Below are positions 35,701-46,986 of a stretch of 64,000 bases of DNA, piece by piece. A program made the translations under genes and the position numbers. This stretch comes from Siphonodentalium dalli. Its lineage: Eukaryota; Mollusca; Scaphopoda; Gadilida; Siphonodentaliidae. The notes under the pieces were generated by a model, which made no database searches, was not told the DNA's origin, and saw nothing but the letters and a program-made list of their open reading frames with translations. The stretch spans positions 267,089,426 to 267,153,425 of the forward strand of contig CP136063.1 of the NCBI GenBank assembly GCA_032622095.1, given 5' to 3'. Each line of letters starts with the position of its first letter. Within the stretch, counting starts at the first letter, position 1.

Positions 35701-36587
35701 CCCTGTTATAACAGCGATAGTTTTTCAAAATTTTGATTAAAAACAAATAATTGAATAAAAAAAAAAAAAAATTAAAATAAGCTCGCTATGGGTCTATGTC
35801 AGAATCAAATGTCCAATATGAACCTATGTGAATATTTAGGTCCAATGTGAACCTATTTGCACGAGGATATGCTGCAGCACCAGATAACGCTCTTTATATA
35901 TGTGTTTTCGCTGTGGTCCGCGCCATCCAACGAAATAACGGGTACAAGTCCACTATGGGCTTATTCCAGAATCAAATAAGTCCAATTGAAGCAGTGTCAG
36001 TATTTAGCTCCAATAAGAACCTATCTGCATGAGGATATATTGAAGTAGCATAATAAATATTAGATCTGGGTATAAAATAATAGGATTTGTCTGCCATGTA
36101 CGCGAAGCGCACACATGGACAGCATGCTGCTAACACACAAAGGGGCCACACAGGCCCCTCCGACGCTGAATAAACAGCTAGCATTAATATAAAAATATAA
36201 GCAGCTACAGTCGAAAGGCTCGATCAGGCGCTGTACAATACAGAACAATAAAACTTCATTGAGAACAAGACATTTCTCCACAGTAACTGTATCCTGAAGC
36301 TATCTGGAACCCATATAACTTCAGAAACTCTAAAACGGAAATGCGACGGCTCCCACATAAAGCTACTGACGACATCTCTGTGTGAATTTCGTGTCGGTTT
36401 CAATTTCCAGGAATGTCTTCTAATAAACATCGAATGATCTTGCATTTTTATCGATAAAGTTTGTTTGATGTTTAGACGCCTGTAATTATATTCGTGATTT
36501 TGTGCGGTATCGCCAGCTTGTATTTCGCCGTCGGAGGGACTTGTGTCTGGATGGAAATCGATAGGACCCCAGCCCCGATGATTACCG
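35701..36587. other. Intergenic sequence, nothing recognised
   Basis: A frame of 146 codons on the minus strand (36224-36664) is the longest here, but it has no recognisable domain and overlaps a duplicated repeat segment. An A-run lies near 35758-35771. No gene is called. Confidence 0.4.
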
Positions 36588-36810
36588 TTCTCCGCTACAC
36601 TAACGATCCCTATTGGCTCTCTCCATAAATTTACACACATTTTGACAACGGCAGTCACGAGCAACTAGATGCCCAGAGCCAGATAATCCATAAAGTAACT
36701 GGCAGGATGATATATTATGTCGACAATATTACATTGGATTGGATGTATATATCTTGGTTTGCTGATTCTGTACATACATTGTTCACAACTTGATTTTGTC
36801 GATCAGGTTT
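36588..36810 (+). repeat. Duplicated segment D, copy 1 (uninterrupted)
   Basis: Contains GGCTCTCTCCATAAATTTAC, GCAACTAGATGCCCAGAGCC and CTTGGTTTGCTGATTCT in one run. The same words occur at 37230-37400 and 39183-39275, where they are split by a 1.78-kb insertion. This copy therefore shows the empty-site state. Confidence 0.85.
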
Positions 36811-37400
36811 TGAATTTGGGATAAGATTTTCTCGGACATTTTTTCGCCGTCTTATAATTTTTGGATGTTAGTTTTAAAGACTAATATTTAAGGAAGGGCC
36901 GGTTGTGCTGTCAACACATTTTATACTTTGAAAAATAGTGTTTTTGAAGCCCTTTTACCCAAGCTTGGTGTGATTTCCTTCGGGGTGACCCTTCTACACA
37001 TATTATAATAAAAGAAACAAAAATGTTCCCGGAACCCTGTGGCTCATAGTCAGAACGATAAGTTTGAAGAAAAAAAAACAGATCAAGCATGTGTGGCTGT
37101 AATATTTGTTTCACGCCGATAGCATATCCCAATATTCGATATAAATCTTAATCAATCCATTCTATTGTCAGAAATTTCAGAATGTTTCTTTTGTCAGGAT
37201 GAAAATCTTAACGGCGCCAGTGCACCCTCGAGGATTAGCGTTCTCCGCCACAATAACGATCATTGGCTCTCTCCATAAATTTACACACATTTTGACAACA
37301 GTCAAGGGCAACTAGATGCCCAGAGCCAGATAAGCCATAAAGGATCAGGCAGGATGATAATTATATGTCGACTCGATTGTATCAGATGGAGTGTATATTA

Positions 37401-39182
37401 GAGACCTTTCGCAAAACTCACGTTTACGATTACGGATACGGATAGTGTACTACGTCACCAACCTTTGTGTACTTTCTAATCGTTCTCGTATTTTACTATC
37501 CGTAATAACGGTTACGATTTCATGGTTTCTAATAAGCTCAAATAACACCTGAAATTTATTTACTGCAATATATCACTTTACTCCGTTCGAGACTGTATAT
37601 GTATATCATGTAAATCATCCAGTTGTATTGAGCTACGACCTCGATATGCTGTTTAGATTGTCAATCACTGTACTCGTCGTCGTGAATCACGAGCTTCCCG
37701 CGAAATAAGATCGCTATTCACAACGGATAGCCATCGCTGGCTGCGACAGAAAACTTTACAGTAAGAGGAGTGCACTATGAAACCAGTCGCCAAAAATACA
37801 GTTTATAGTGTGCGATGCACGAGGAGTTTTGAGTGATTATTATGTGCAAGATAGTACACAATATATAGTGAAATTCAACAATTATTTAATTCAACAACCC
37901 ATGGTCGTGTCCTAACGTGTGCAGTTATAGAATGCCTCAGGAGAGCCTAAAGAATGGCATAACCCTATTAATGAAAAGTGAAAGATTTTGTGTTCTCTTC
38001 CCCTTTCCCGAATCGAATAGTTCATTCAATTTAATAATATTCGGTTTTCGGTAGAAGTTGGGATTTATATGTATCTCTCGTAGAGTCTGTATAATGCAGG
38101 GCATTTAAAATTACATGGAATTCATAACCGATTTTAAAATTACATGGAATTCATAACCGAGTTCTAAGTTACATAAAGTACTCTGTCTGAGTAATCTGAA
38201 CCTACCCTGGATCCCGATTCAACTGGTAAGTAGTAATTTCTGCTCCTGAACCGTAACTAAAAGAATATTTGGCACACCCACCGACATCACCAGAGCTCAG
38301 CAGTCTCTGTCAGGTTTGTTCTTTGCGTTTATTTTTAATTTAAAAAACACGCACAAATGCGGCATTTAAAGGTACTCAATCCGATTAGATGTCCCCATAT
38401 CATCAGATTCCAACAACAATATTTTTTTGAAATGCCGCTTCTGTTATCAGAATCAAGTAATTGCTCAACATTAATGCTAACCACAGTCAACTATATTATA
38501 AAATTGCCCAAAACCTGTTATTTATCAACATTTTGTTCAACGAAATTTTGCCGATTTGTCAAATATCTGACAAAAAAGCAACTTGATGCACATTGCTTCT
38601 ACCGTGTCGACTTTATTTCGATTTGGTAGTAACACATCAGAAGTGATGCACATCAGCGAGCTCACAACCTTATGTCGGATTTCCTAAACCCAAAGATGTG
38701 AAGCCGAAATCGCATTGAAATCAAATCGCGGACATGAAGGGGCTTGAACGATGGCGTCGTGGTTGATGTGAGGTCCAAATTCAGGAAACCCTCTTCCTCA
38801 TCAGCATAACGTCTATCTGGTCATCCATGCTAACAACGAACTGTATTTCCACCACATATGACCTGGCATTTATACCTGTATTGCCACAGTATATCACGAG
38901 AATCCCTGGTCGTACGTTGTGACTGGTCGAATTATTGACAATATTAACAGGTCATGATTATCGCAATGTTGCAAATGAGACGATAAGTGAAGTATTAAGG
39001 GACTGTATACCAAACACTCGCTTTGAGTTGTAAAAGTGGTACGAAATAATGATCGTACGTGTTCGTCAAAACTCTTACGCGTAATCGTTTTGCGAAAGGA
39101 CTTTTTGGCCATACGGATAGACTTACGACTACGAATAGCTATCCGTATTCGTAATCGTAAACGTGAGGATGCGAAAGGTCTC
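37401..39182. mobile_element. 1.78-kb inverted-repeat element inserted in segment D copy 2
   Basis: Termini are GAGACCTTTCGCAAAACTCA and, inverted, CACGTGA-free text ending GGATGCGAAAGGTCTC. The inverted similarity continues through CGTTTACGATTACGGATACG. It is flanked by TA on both sides and splits a segment whose intact copy is at 36588-36810. A 29- to 32-bp tandem duplication (AAAATTACATGGAATTCATA) lies near 38106-38162. No transposase frame is visible, so it is probably non-autonomous. A family B MITE fragment is nested at 38365-38640. Confidence 0.8.
38365..38640 (+). mobile_element. MITE family B, copy 2 (partial)
   Basis: Begins TTTAAAGGTACTCAATCCGA. It continues with GTCCCCATATCATCAGATTC, GTTATCAGAATC and TTATTTATCAACAT, which align with the reverse complement of 60493-60915. 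The opposite terminus was not found, so the copy looks truncated. Confidence 0.7.
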
Positions 39183-39478
39183 TAATATATAGCTACTAGC
39201 TACGAAGTCTTGGTTTGCTGATTCTTAATGTCTCACATTACATAATATTACACTGTTCACAACTAGATGTTGTCGACATATCCACGGAAATAGCAGACAC
39301 AATCATGTAGTCGGACACAAAAAGTAAGCCGATTGTTGTCAAAATTTGAAAATGAGACTTTGTGAAATTTATTCTGCCCATCTATAGAGAAGATATAATT
39401 TACCACGGTTCATAGAATTCTTGTACAATTACTCATCCCAAAACAGTATTAATTTAGTGACGTGACATCAGTTACTTA

Positions 39479-39935
39479 TAATTAAGATTCCACCCAAAAA
39501 TATTACCACCCAACCCACTGGATTTCCATACCCTACGACTCAAAATGGCAAATTTCCCAAAATCGCATTTCTGGTCCTATTTTTGCGGAATAAACCCGCT
39601 ATATGGTGGCCGTTGACGAATAATTAAGATTCCACCCAATCAATTTACCACCCAACCTTATGTGTTCCCATACCCTACGACCCAAAAGCAAAATGTCCAA
39701 AATCTCCTTTCTGGTCCGATTTTCTCAGAATAAACAGCACTGTAGTGGGGCCCTTGACGACTAACTAAGATTCCACATCAAACAATCCACCGACCCATGC
39801 ACTGGGTTCCAGTATCCTACAACCCAAAATGGCAAAACGCCCAAATTCGCTTTTCTGGCCCGATGTTCACGGAATAAACGATGACATTTGGTGAATAAAT
39901 ACGATTCCAATCAAACAATTTACCCGACTAATACA
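39479..39935 (+). repeat. Tandem repeat of about 141 bp, a little over three units
   Basis: Units begin TAATTAAGATTCCACCC (39479), again at 39621 and 39762, and a diverged fourth at about 39895. Each has CATACCCTACGACYCAAAA- and TTTCTGGTCC-like words and a GGAATAAAC. Just after it, ACTAATACAGAA followed by TAATGCTACTGCGAGTC is duplicated with a period of about 36 bp (39928-39997). Confidence 0.9.
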
Positions 39936-40618
39936 GAATGTAATGCTACTGCGAGTCGCCCGCGACTAATACAGAAGGTAATGCTACTGCGAGTCAGCGA
40001 TTTTGATAAAGAAGTTAGGCCAGCTCCCTACCAATCCAAACCAATGAAAACAAGAGGTGATATGTTAATATGAGTTAAGGCTATAAGTTATGGATAAACC
40101 TATTTATTCACCAGGGGTGTTTAGTTTCATATAACCATGAATTGCGCTTAATCGTAATAATTTGTGCTTAAGCGATTAATTATTTAATGTGAATTTGGTC
40201 TCCCATAGGTCAAGTTGTTCTCCTCGCAGAGCAGATAAAAAATCCTCCAGTGTCAATGATCTCAACAACCGACTGTTCCAGGTGGTTCCACTCAATGGTT
40301 GTTTTAACGAAGAATGAGTGTTCCTATTGTGCACTGCTAGTACTCAGAATGTCGAACGATTCTGAGTTGTTACACACCTCCTTGTCCACCGGATTTTGAC
40401 TGACACAATCCTCGAATTTTGTTGCCTTTGTTTTTATTGTGACTTTCTTCTTGTGTTAGATAGTCAGGCACTCAGGCTTAGGTAGGGCTGAGACCAACCC
40501 TTTAACAATTATGTGGTATTGAACCAGCCGCTGTTCTTTCATTCTTTCTTCAAGGCGTGGAAGCGTTAGCTAAGACAGCATGCCTGTGACTGATCCATCA
40601 TCTCGTCCGTATTTGTTT

Positions 40619-41024
40619 TTAACCCTTTACCCAACAGAAGGGCCCTATGCCAATGCATTCTCTTATATATGCGAGTCGACCATAGGTCGATCGCCTCGCA
40701 TATATAAGAGAATGCATTGGCTTAACACATTACAAATTATAAAATTGTTAAAGAATGTAAGAAAAAATGCTAAAAAGTGTTAAAAAAAGATTTTTTTTAG
40801 GCCAATGCATTCTCTTATATATGCGAGGCGACCTATGGTCGACTCGCATATATAAGAGAATGCATTGGCATAGGGCATAACTGTAACTATCACAATGTGG
40901 TCAAGGAGCCGGTTCCAATGATATCCATATTTGTATGGTTCTATATTGAGACAGACTGAAGATATTTTAGGCTGTTGAAGCTTTATTTGGCCGGTTTTGG
41001 CCGGTTTGTTGGGTAAAGGGTTAA
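40619..41024. mobile_element. piggyBac-like hairpin MITE (P1)
   Basis: Begins TTAACCCTTTACCCAACA and ends TGTTGGGTAAAGGGTTAA, so TTAA lies at both edges, as in piggyBac insertions. It holds two copies of the palindromic module GCCAATGCATTCTCTTATAT ... ATATAAGAGAATGCATTGGC (40648-40719 and 40801-40870). A subterminal block (AACTGTAACTATCACAATGT, GTTCCAATGATATCCATATT) is shared in inverse with the element at 59263-59652. It separates the C-terminal piece of the CR1 relic from the rest. Confidence 0.85.
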
Positions 41025-41204
41025 TGAAGCGTGCATCTCTTCTTTGCATCTTCTCTAATCTGGTTATGTAGGTCCCAAGGAACATCACCGTATATAGTCC
41101 ATGATGGATCGTGCAAGCGCGATATAGGCTTCTTTTTTGCATGTCTCAGGTGCATAGTGAATGTTCCGTCTGAGTAGACCCAACGCACACCTAGCCTTTG
41201 CTAT

Positions 41205-41815
41205 ATATATATATATATATAGTTTATTTAATTCAGGCTCAAATGGCCCATATGATAGAGATATCAATTATATGTAATACAGAATTTCTTTCCAATGTTT
41301 GAAAAGATAAGATTCATAAAATAAATCGGAATTAATGATTGCATTCAAAATTGTATTTTCAGATTCAGTCACACGTTCTCTCAGACCATACACACTCTTT
41401 CTTATCAACATAGGAACAGAACTCACAACATCCCTGGCATACATCCCACTTGCGCTACATCTCCATTCATACCCCATAAACTTCCTATAGGCATTGTTAT
41501 AACATACAATTAATTTGCGGTAACTGCGCTGGGTGAAATTTTCCCACAGAGTACAACAATATAATGATGAAATATAAGCATGAAAAAGATGGCGTTTTAC
41601 ATCAAATGAACACTTGTAAAACTTTTTCATGAGGATATTGGAACGGGAACAAATTGATCTATATTGCCTCATAATATCATCATCATCAATAAGATCGTCT
41701 CTGAGAATATGTCCAAGGTATTTATAGGCGGGAACAAACTTAAGTTCTCTACCCATGAGAAAAAGTTTTGGAAAGGTCGTGAGGCGTAGGGATTTTGGTA
41801 TGAACGCCATCCCTA
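41205..41815 (-). pseudogene. 5'-truncated LINE fragment of a second family
   Basis: The minus-strand frame 41268-41810 (180 codons) reads as the C-terminal part of a LINE ORF2: PAYKYLGHILRDD, the thumb-type segment ILMKKFYKCSFDVKRHLF, and YNNAYRKFMGYEWRCSASGM. It ends shortly before AATAAAC and a (TA)n tail at about 41205-41225, the typical 3' end of a LINE. It is inserted in the CR1 relic, whose text resumes on both sides (KARCALGLLRR to the left; NPYLGITFSDDL to the right). Insertion by target-primed reverse transcription would explain the 5' truncation. Confidence 0.75.
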
Positions 41816-42403
41816 CTGTTTTTGTGCAATTATATTCTTGATGTGAGTAGCCCAGTTTAAGTCGTCTGAGAATGTGATGCCCAAGTAGGGGTTTACGGTG
41901 ACTGTTTGAAGAATGTGACCGTCCAATTGATAGATGTATGGTGTATGTTCATTATGTAGCATATTTGGCCTTGAATTTCATGCCCCATGTATCAGCCCAT
42001 TCTTCAAGTGCATGAAGGTCATTCTATAGGATGTTATGGTCCTTCTGGTGTTTCACTTCCCGGTATAGCAAACAGTCATCGGCAAACAACCGCACTTTGG
42101 AGCGGACGCAGTGAGGTAGATCATTTATCAGGAATAGTAAAGGACCCAAGACAGATCGTTGCAGTAGGCCGGATTTCACAGGGGCATATGTTGAGTAGGA
42201 TCCTTCGATGGTGACTCGCATCCTCCTTACCGTAAGAAAAGTCTTCAACAATGTTAGTATGGGTCAGCGATACCGTAGCTCGCGGCCTTCTGCGTGAGAT
42301 TATTATGAGGGACAGTTTCGAAGGCTATCGAACGAAAGGTCGAGGAAGGCGATGTCGGTTTGAAATTTGAAATCACTAAGTAGGTCTTCTGAAGTTGCCA
42401 GGA

Positions 42404-42660
42404 GTTTCACCCATACAGAGCCCCAGACAAACATGAGCAGACGACACTCTTCTATGTGCTTCTATATATGTGTGGGGCTCCCTGCAGGGTAATGGATGTT
42501 TTTTTTTTTTATGTCCTAAAAATTGTAAGAAACATTTATTTAAAAAACATGATAAAAAATTGTTAGGCCAATGCATTCTCTTATATATGCGAGGCGACCT
42601 ATGGTCGACTCTCATATATATATAAAAGAATGCATTGGCATAGGGTAAAAAAAATGCAGG
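42404..42660. repeat. Hairpin-bearing insert in the CR1 relic
   Basis: The sequence TTTCACCCATACAGAGCCCC ... GTGTGGGGCTCCCTGCAGGG and the following palindrome (42567-42640) are nearly identical to 43463-43712. They are therefore a second, partial copy of the interior of the family T element at 43284-43752. The GAGCCCCA / TGGGGCTC words make a second small hairpin. Confidence 0.8.
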
Positions 42661-43283
42661 AGAACCCTGATCGAAAGTCATGTTTGAGATTGGTGAGTAC
42701 AGAATGTTTCTCAAGATGACCCAGGGGATGTCTGCATATGATATGTGTTCTAGTATTTTACAGCAGACTGATGTGAGGGATATTGGTCGGTAATTTTCAG
42801 CTCTGTGGGGGTCACCATTTTTGAAAACTGGAGCGATGTTTGCATCAAGCCAATCTTGTGGTAGATCTCAGTTTATAAGTGACTGTCTGAAGATGTAGGT
42901 AAGGCCGGGTGCTATAGATTTAGCACATTTTTTGAGGACTTGGTTTGGTAGCTGGTCTGGTCCTGACGCCTTAGATGTCTTTGTGTCTCTGAGAAGTTTT
43001 TCCACGCCTTCGGTTGATATTTCAGTTCTTCGACGTGGTCTTTCGCCCATGGTGGCAACTTAGGACCTAGCTTTACTGGTGTCCTAGGTGAAGACCGATC
43101 TAAATTGACTGTTTAGTAGCTCAGATTTTTATTTAGTGTCGTTTGTCAGTGAGCCTGTCGTCATTAGTGGAGCATGCAACTCCGATGTTATCCGATGTTA
43201 TCCGGTTTCTTGGATTTTTTAGATAACCCCACAATGGCTTTATGTTGTTGTTTTTGTTTGTTGCCTTCTTCGATTATTTTATT

Positions 43284-43752
43284 TGTGACCCGCCATATCA
43301 AATCCATATCAAATCCATATCAATTTTTTTACACTGTGCCAATGCATTCTCTTATATAATTATGCGAGTCGACCATAGGTCGCCTCGCATATATAAGAGA
43401 ATGCATTGGCCTAACAATTTTTTACAATTTTAACAATTTGTTCTTGTATTCTTTAACAATTTTATAATTTCACCCATACAGAGCCCCAGACAAACATGAG
43501 CAGACGACACTCTTCTAGGTGGTTCTATATATGTGTGGGGCTCCCTGCAGGGTAATGGATGTTTTTTTTATTTTATGTCCTAAAAATTGTAAGAAACATT
43601 TATTTAAAAAACATGATAAAATATTGTTAGCCCAATGCATTCTCTTATATATGCGAGGCGACCTATGGTCGACTCGCATATATAAATGAATGCATTGGCA
43701 CAGGGTTAAAATAAATCCCGACTTCCGACTGGATTTGATATGGCGGGTCACA
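43284..43752. mobile_element. MITE family T, copy 2, with two palindromic modules
   Basis: Ends are TGTGACCCGCCATATCAAAT and, inverted, ATTTGATATGGCGGGTCACA. Inside are two copies of the ATGCATTCTCTTATATATGC palindromic module (about 43338-43411 and 43631-43701) flanking an AT-rich centre. The ends match the element at 31951-32880, but the palindromic module matches piggyBac-like MITEs, so the two parts have different histories. It splits the endonuclease-linker part from the reverse-transcriptase part of the CR1 relic. Confidence 0.85.
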
Positions 43753-44420
43753 TTTGGGTGTTTATATTCGGCTCTTCTCATTTCTCGCCCATATGTTTTG
43801 ATGGTGTTTATATTCAGCCCATTTCTGATTTGTCTTAGTTTGTTTATAGAGCCTGGCTTTCTTTTTCGGCATCCTCTTTAGCTTACTGGTCAACCATGGA
43901 AGTTGGATATTGCGTCTTGATGCCTTTGGGGTGTGCTCGTCTATAGTTTTCAGGATCCAATCTTTGAAGCTCTGCCCAGATGTCATTGGTATCCGAAGTT
44001 CATGGTATTAGCCTGATTTCCTCGCTTAAAATTCTGATTTCCAGGTCAATCGCAGCCCAGTCTGCTTTATCGAAGACGTATCTCTTTCTTCGTGTCAGAT
44101 CTGCCTTCTGGTAGGGTCGTAAGTGGCAATCTGTGAAAAGCATATCGTGGTCTGAGATCCCAGGTGCATTTGTTGATGATTTTATCATAGACGTGTTGTT
44201 GGTGAGGATGATGTCCAGTTGGTTATTTTCACTCGTTGGTGATTTGTGGTTTTGTGTCAGGCCGAATTTAATACAAATCTCGACTATTTTTTTCTGGACG
44301 TCATGGTCCTTATTTGACCTTCAACAGATCCCAGTTGATATCTGGACAGCTGAAGTCGCCGCCAATGATAATGCTTTTGTAGCTCTGTTGTATTTATGGG
44401 TTTTAATAGTTAGGCCTGGT

Positions 44421-46342
44421 AGAGTAAAACCTGTATCAAATAGATGCTTCTCGGCAAACGGCTCCAATATAGCGATATTGGAGCGAAGATACGGGAAAAT
44501 CCGGAAACCACCGAGGATGCCCGAAGATAGCCGGAAGTTCACGAGATGGCGAGGCTGACGGAAACCCATCACTTGAATCCAAACCAACCTATTGACAATA
44601 TCGTGTAATTTCTATTGCTGTATTATTAAAAGGTATTATTTCACACTTGCACTTCGTGTATAATTATTCACAATGCTGCACTGTACCCCATAATTATAAC
44701 AGCTCCTGTCATTAAATGTACGCCGGTTTATCGACAATCTAGACCGTGTTTATGGCGTTACTAATACAATTTTTATACATTACGAGTTAATCACTTTGAG
44801 AAATATTGTACCTTGATTGTGTTGATAGACGATGACTATCTACCTCAGACACATATATCATAAAGTGTACTATAGGAGTCCATGTGTGTAAGAATACAGC
44901 ATCCAACTAAAAAGATATCAAGTTTGTGTGATCAGTTGAATCGATATACATGTACTAAACTTGAAGTCAACAACTCAGACAGTTTCTGGAATATAGAGGA
45001 ATTTTAATGAATTCCTTGGGGTAGTATATTTCTCTGGTTCCCTCCTAATGATAGCTGGATTTAATGCCTGACATCGGACATTGCATATATGAATATCCAA
45101 ACGTTTGTATTTAAAGTGATGTGAAACACTCCGGCATTGTGATCAAATAGAAATGGAGAATAATCTTGTTCAAAGTAGTAATTTTTACAAATAGTACATC
45201 CAAATTGACAACACATCGTCATTTTTATATATGAATTAAATGCAGTGACTCTCGATGGCGAAATCGTTTTCGTTAGTTTATCGCCGATAGATGCGTCCCG
45301 AATCGAGTAGTAGATATTTACAATTGAGCGTAGTTCTGACGATGTTTTCTATGGAGTGGTATGGTCGATTTGCTTCAAATTTTCGGCGATGTTAGTAGAA
45401 TGTTACATTCCTCCAGTTGTCATGGCGCCTGAATACTAACTTATCAGTTTAACGCACCCGAACAAGTACATAATATGTCTTTAAATTAAGCCTGACATTA
45501 TGTCTGACAGTATTTTTGTTATTTCTCATGATAATGTTCACCAGTTTCAAACACAATACTAGAAAACCTATGCAGGAAATGTTAATATAATCGGATTTTC
45601 CTGTATTATAACAAGAGGCCAATCATGATCTGCAGATGTTTAACCCATCCCTTGGCGATAGTAAATTGCTATGTTCAGAATCATAATCTAGAGTTTTGAT
45701 GTTGAATTATAGAGTATACTGTTAGGTACTAAGGTAGTAGACAAATTTTCATAATAATACAAATTATTGGAAATTATGGGTCAAAAGAGAAGGGTTAATA
45801 TAACATATAAACTATTGAGCCTGTCACCACTATCATAGTATAAGCAGTTATATATATATATTCTTGTAAATTTCCATGTGGGATATTAAAATAATATCTT
45901 TATTTAATAATGGAAAATGTTAAAAGACACATAATGGGTAAAATGGGTTAAATCTCCTACCTCCTACTCTCATTGTTTGCTTTGATTTTGGTTTGATAAT
46001 GGTTCACATGTATCGAAACTAAGCAATTATAAGTCTGACCCCCAGATATAATTCTTAATGACAATCAGTCAGATATGTCAATGCGTTGCTGTTGTCTAAC
46101 CAGTACACATGCGCGATAATGTGTGTTTGGATGCTGTGTGAGGGTAGGGTTTGTGTTTTTATCTTATGAGTTACTGGTATGAGTCTTCATATGTCTGCCT
46201 GTACGTTATATCTACATGGACCTTGTGGATATTGGATATGTATGCTAGAAATCTGGTGGTCCAATAATACTAATAAAAACGATATCTATTTGCATTCTCG
46301 CAGTACAGAGTTTGTTTCAGCATTCACATGAATCGCATCGAT
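44421..46342. other. Intergenic sequence with one dispersed repeat
   Basis: No gene recognised. It contains the dispersed repeat at 45111-45490, described separately, and a short (TA)n run near 45850. The first 150 bases may still be decayed CR1 sequence. Confidence 0.45.
45111..45490 (+). repeat. Dispersed repeat E, copy 1 (inverted relative to 58874-59253)
   Basis: About 380 bp that match the reverse complement of 58874-59253 at roughly nine bases in ten by eye. Shared words include AAAGTGATGTGAAACACTCC, GAATAATCTTGTTCAAAGTA, TGCAGTGACTCTCGATGG and TTCCTCCAGTTGTCATGG. No clear protein is encoded. Confidence 0.85.
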
Positions 46343-46986
46343 CTATATTGCTCATTACAGATGGTGCACTCAATGTGGCTTTTAATTCAGATCAAGACTC
46401 AGATGCGTTCCTCGTCAGAAAAGTGGCAAGGATGGTCCGGAAAGAAATCCCGACGAAACAGGGAGAAAGTTCAGCTTTTGATGGAACATTCAGTGCAACA
46501 TGTCAACACGGTGCTGTTCCAAGTATTTTATATAGCTTTCTCAGTATTGTTCTGAACCCTAAGTGTACCGCCAAGGATGGTGTTGTGTGTCCTTTGAACA
46601 TGCATGCGGGCGTGTTTACCACTGCCGCAGTTGATAATATTGATTACAATCCTTCATCGACAATCTATATTGCTCATTACAGATGGTGCACTCAATGTGG
46701 CTTTTAATTCAGATCAAGACTCAGATGCGTTCCTCGTCAGAAAAGTGGCAAGGATGGTCCGGAAAGAAATCCTGACGAAGCAGGGAGAAAGTTCAGCTTT
46801 TGATGGAACATTCAGTGCAACATGTCAACACGGTGCTGTTCCAAGTATTTTATATAGCTTTCTCAGTCTTGTTCTGAACCCTAAGTGTACCGCCAAGGAT
46901 GGTGTTGTGTGTCCTTTGAACATGCATGCGGGCGTGTTTACCACTGCCGCAGTTGATAATATTGATTACAATCCTTCATCGACAAC
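46343..46986 (+). repeat. 322-bp tandem duplication inside the gene relic
   Basis: 46343-46664 and 46665-46986 are almost identical (CTATATTGCTCATTACAGAT ... AATCCTTCATCGACAA), with only a few substitutions. Because 322 is one more than a multiple of three, the duplication shifts the frame. The first copy reads into a short dead end, and the second copy continues in frame with the downstream blocks. The leading TTGCTCATTACAG|AT would also serve as a 3' splice acceptor, so the unit could be an exon edge. Confidence 0.92.

Larger units (their letters stand above)
40140..44420 (-). pseudogene. CR1-like LINE ORF2 relic, fragmented and invaded
   Basis: Read from high to low coordinates, the minus strand gives the CR1 order with frameshifts. 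An endonuclease end (GGDFSCPDINWDLLK near 44330-44375; PGISDHDMLFTD near 44120-44165) comes first, then the inter-domain linker (43760-43986) and reverse transcriptase fingers (KASGPDQLPNQVLKKCAKSI, 42910-42990). Palm pieces follow (VLGPLLFL...NDLPHCVRSKVRLFADDC, 42060-42175), then DLHALEEWADTWGMKF and NPYLGITFSDDLNWATHI (41850-42020), KARCALGLLRRNIHYAPETC (41130-41205) and LEERMKEQRLVQYHII (40515-40560). It is cut by a piggyBac-like MITE (40619-41024), a different LINE fragment (about 41210-41815), a hairpin-bearing insert (about 42404-42660) and a family T MITE (43284-43752). Not functional. Confidence 0.85.

Noticed and set aside
36224-36664. A 146-codon minus-strand frame as a host gene
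   Set aside because: No recognisable domain, and the part above 36588 belongs to a duplicated non-coding segment.
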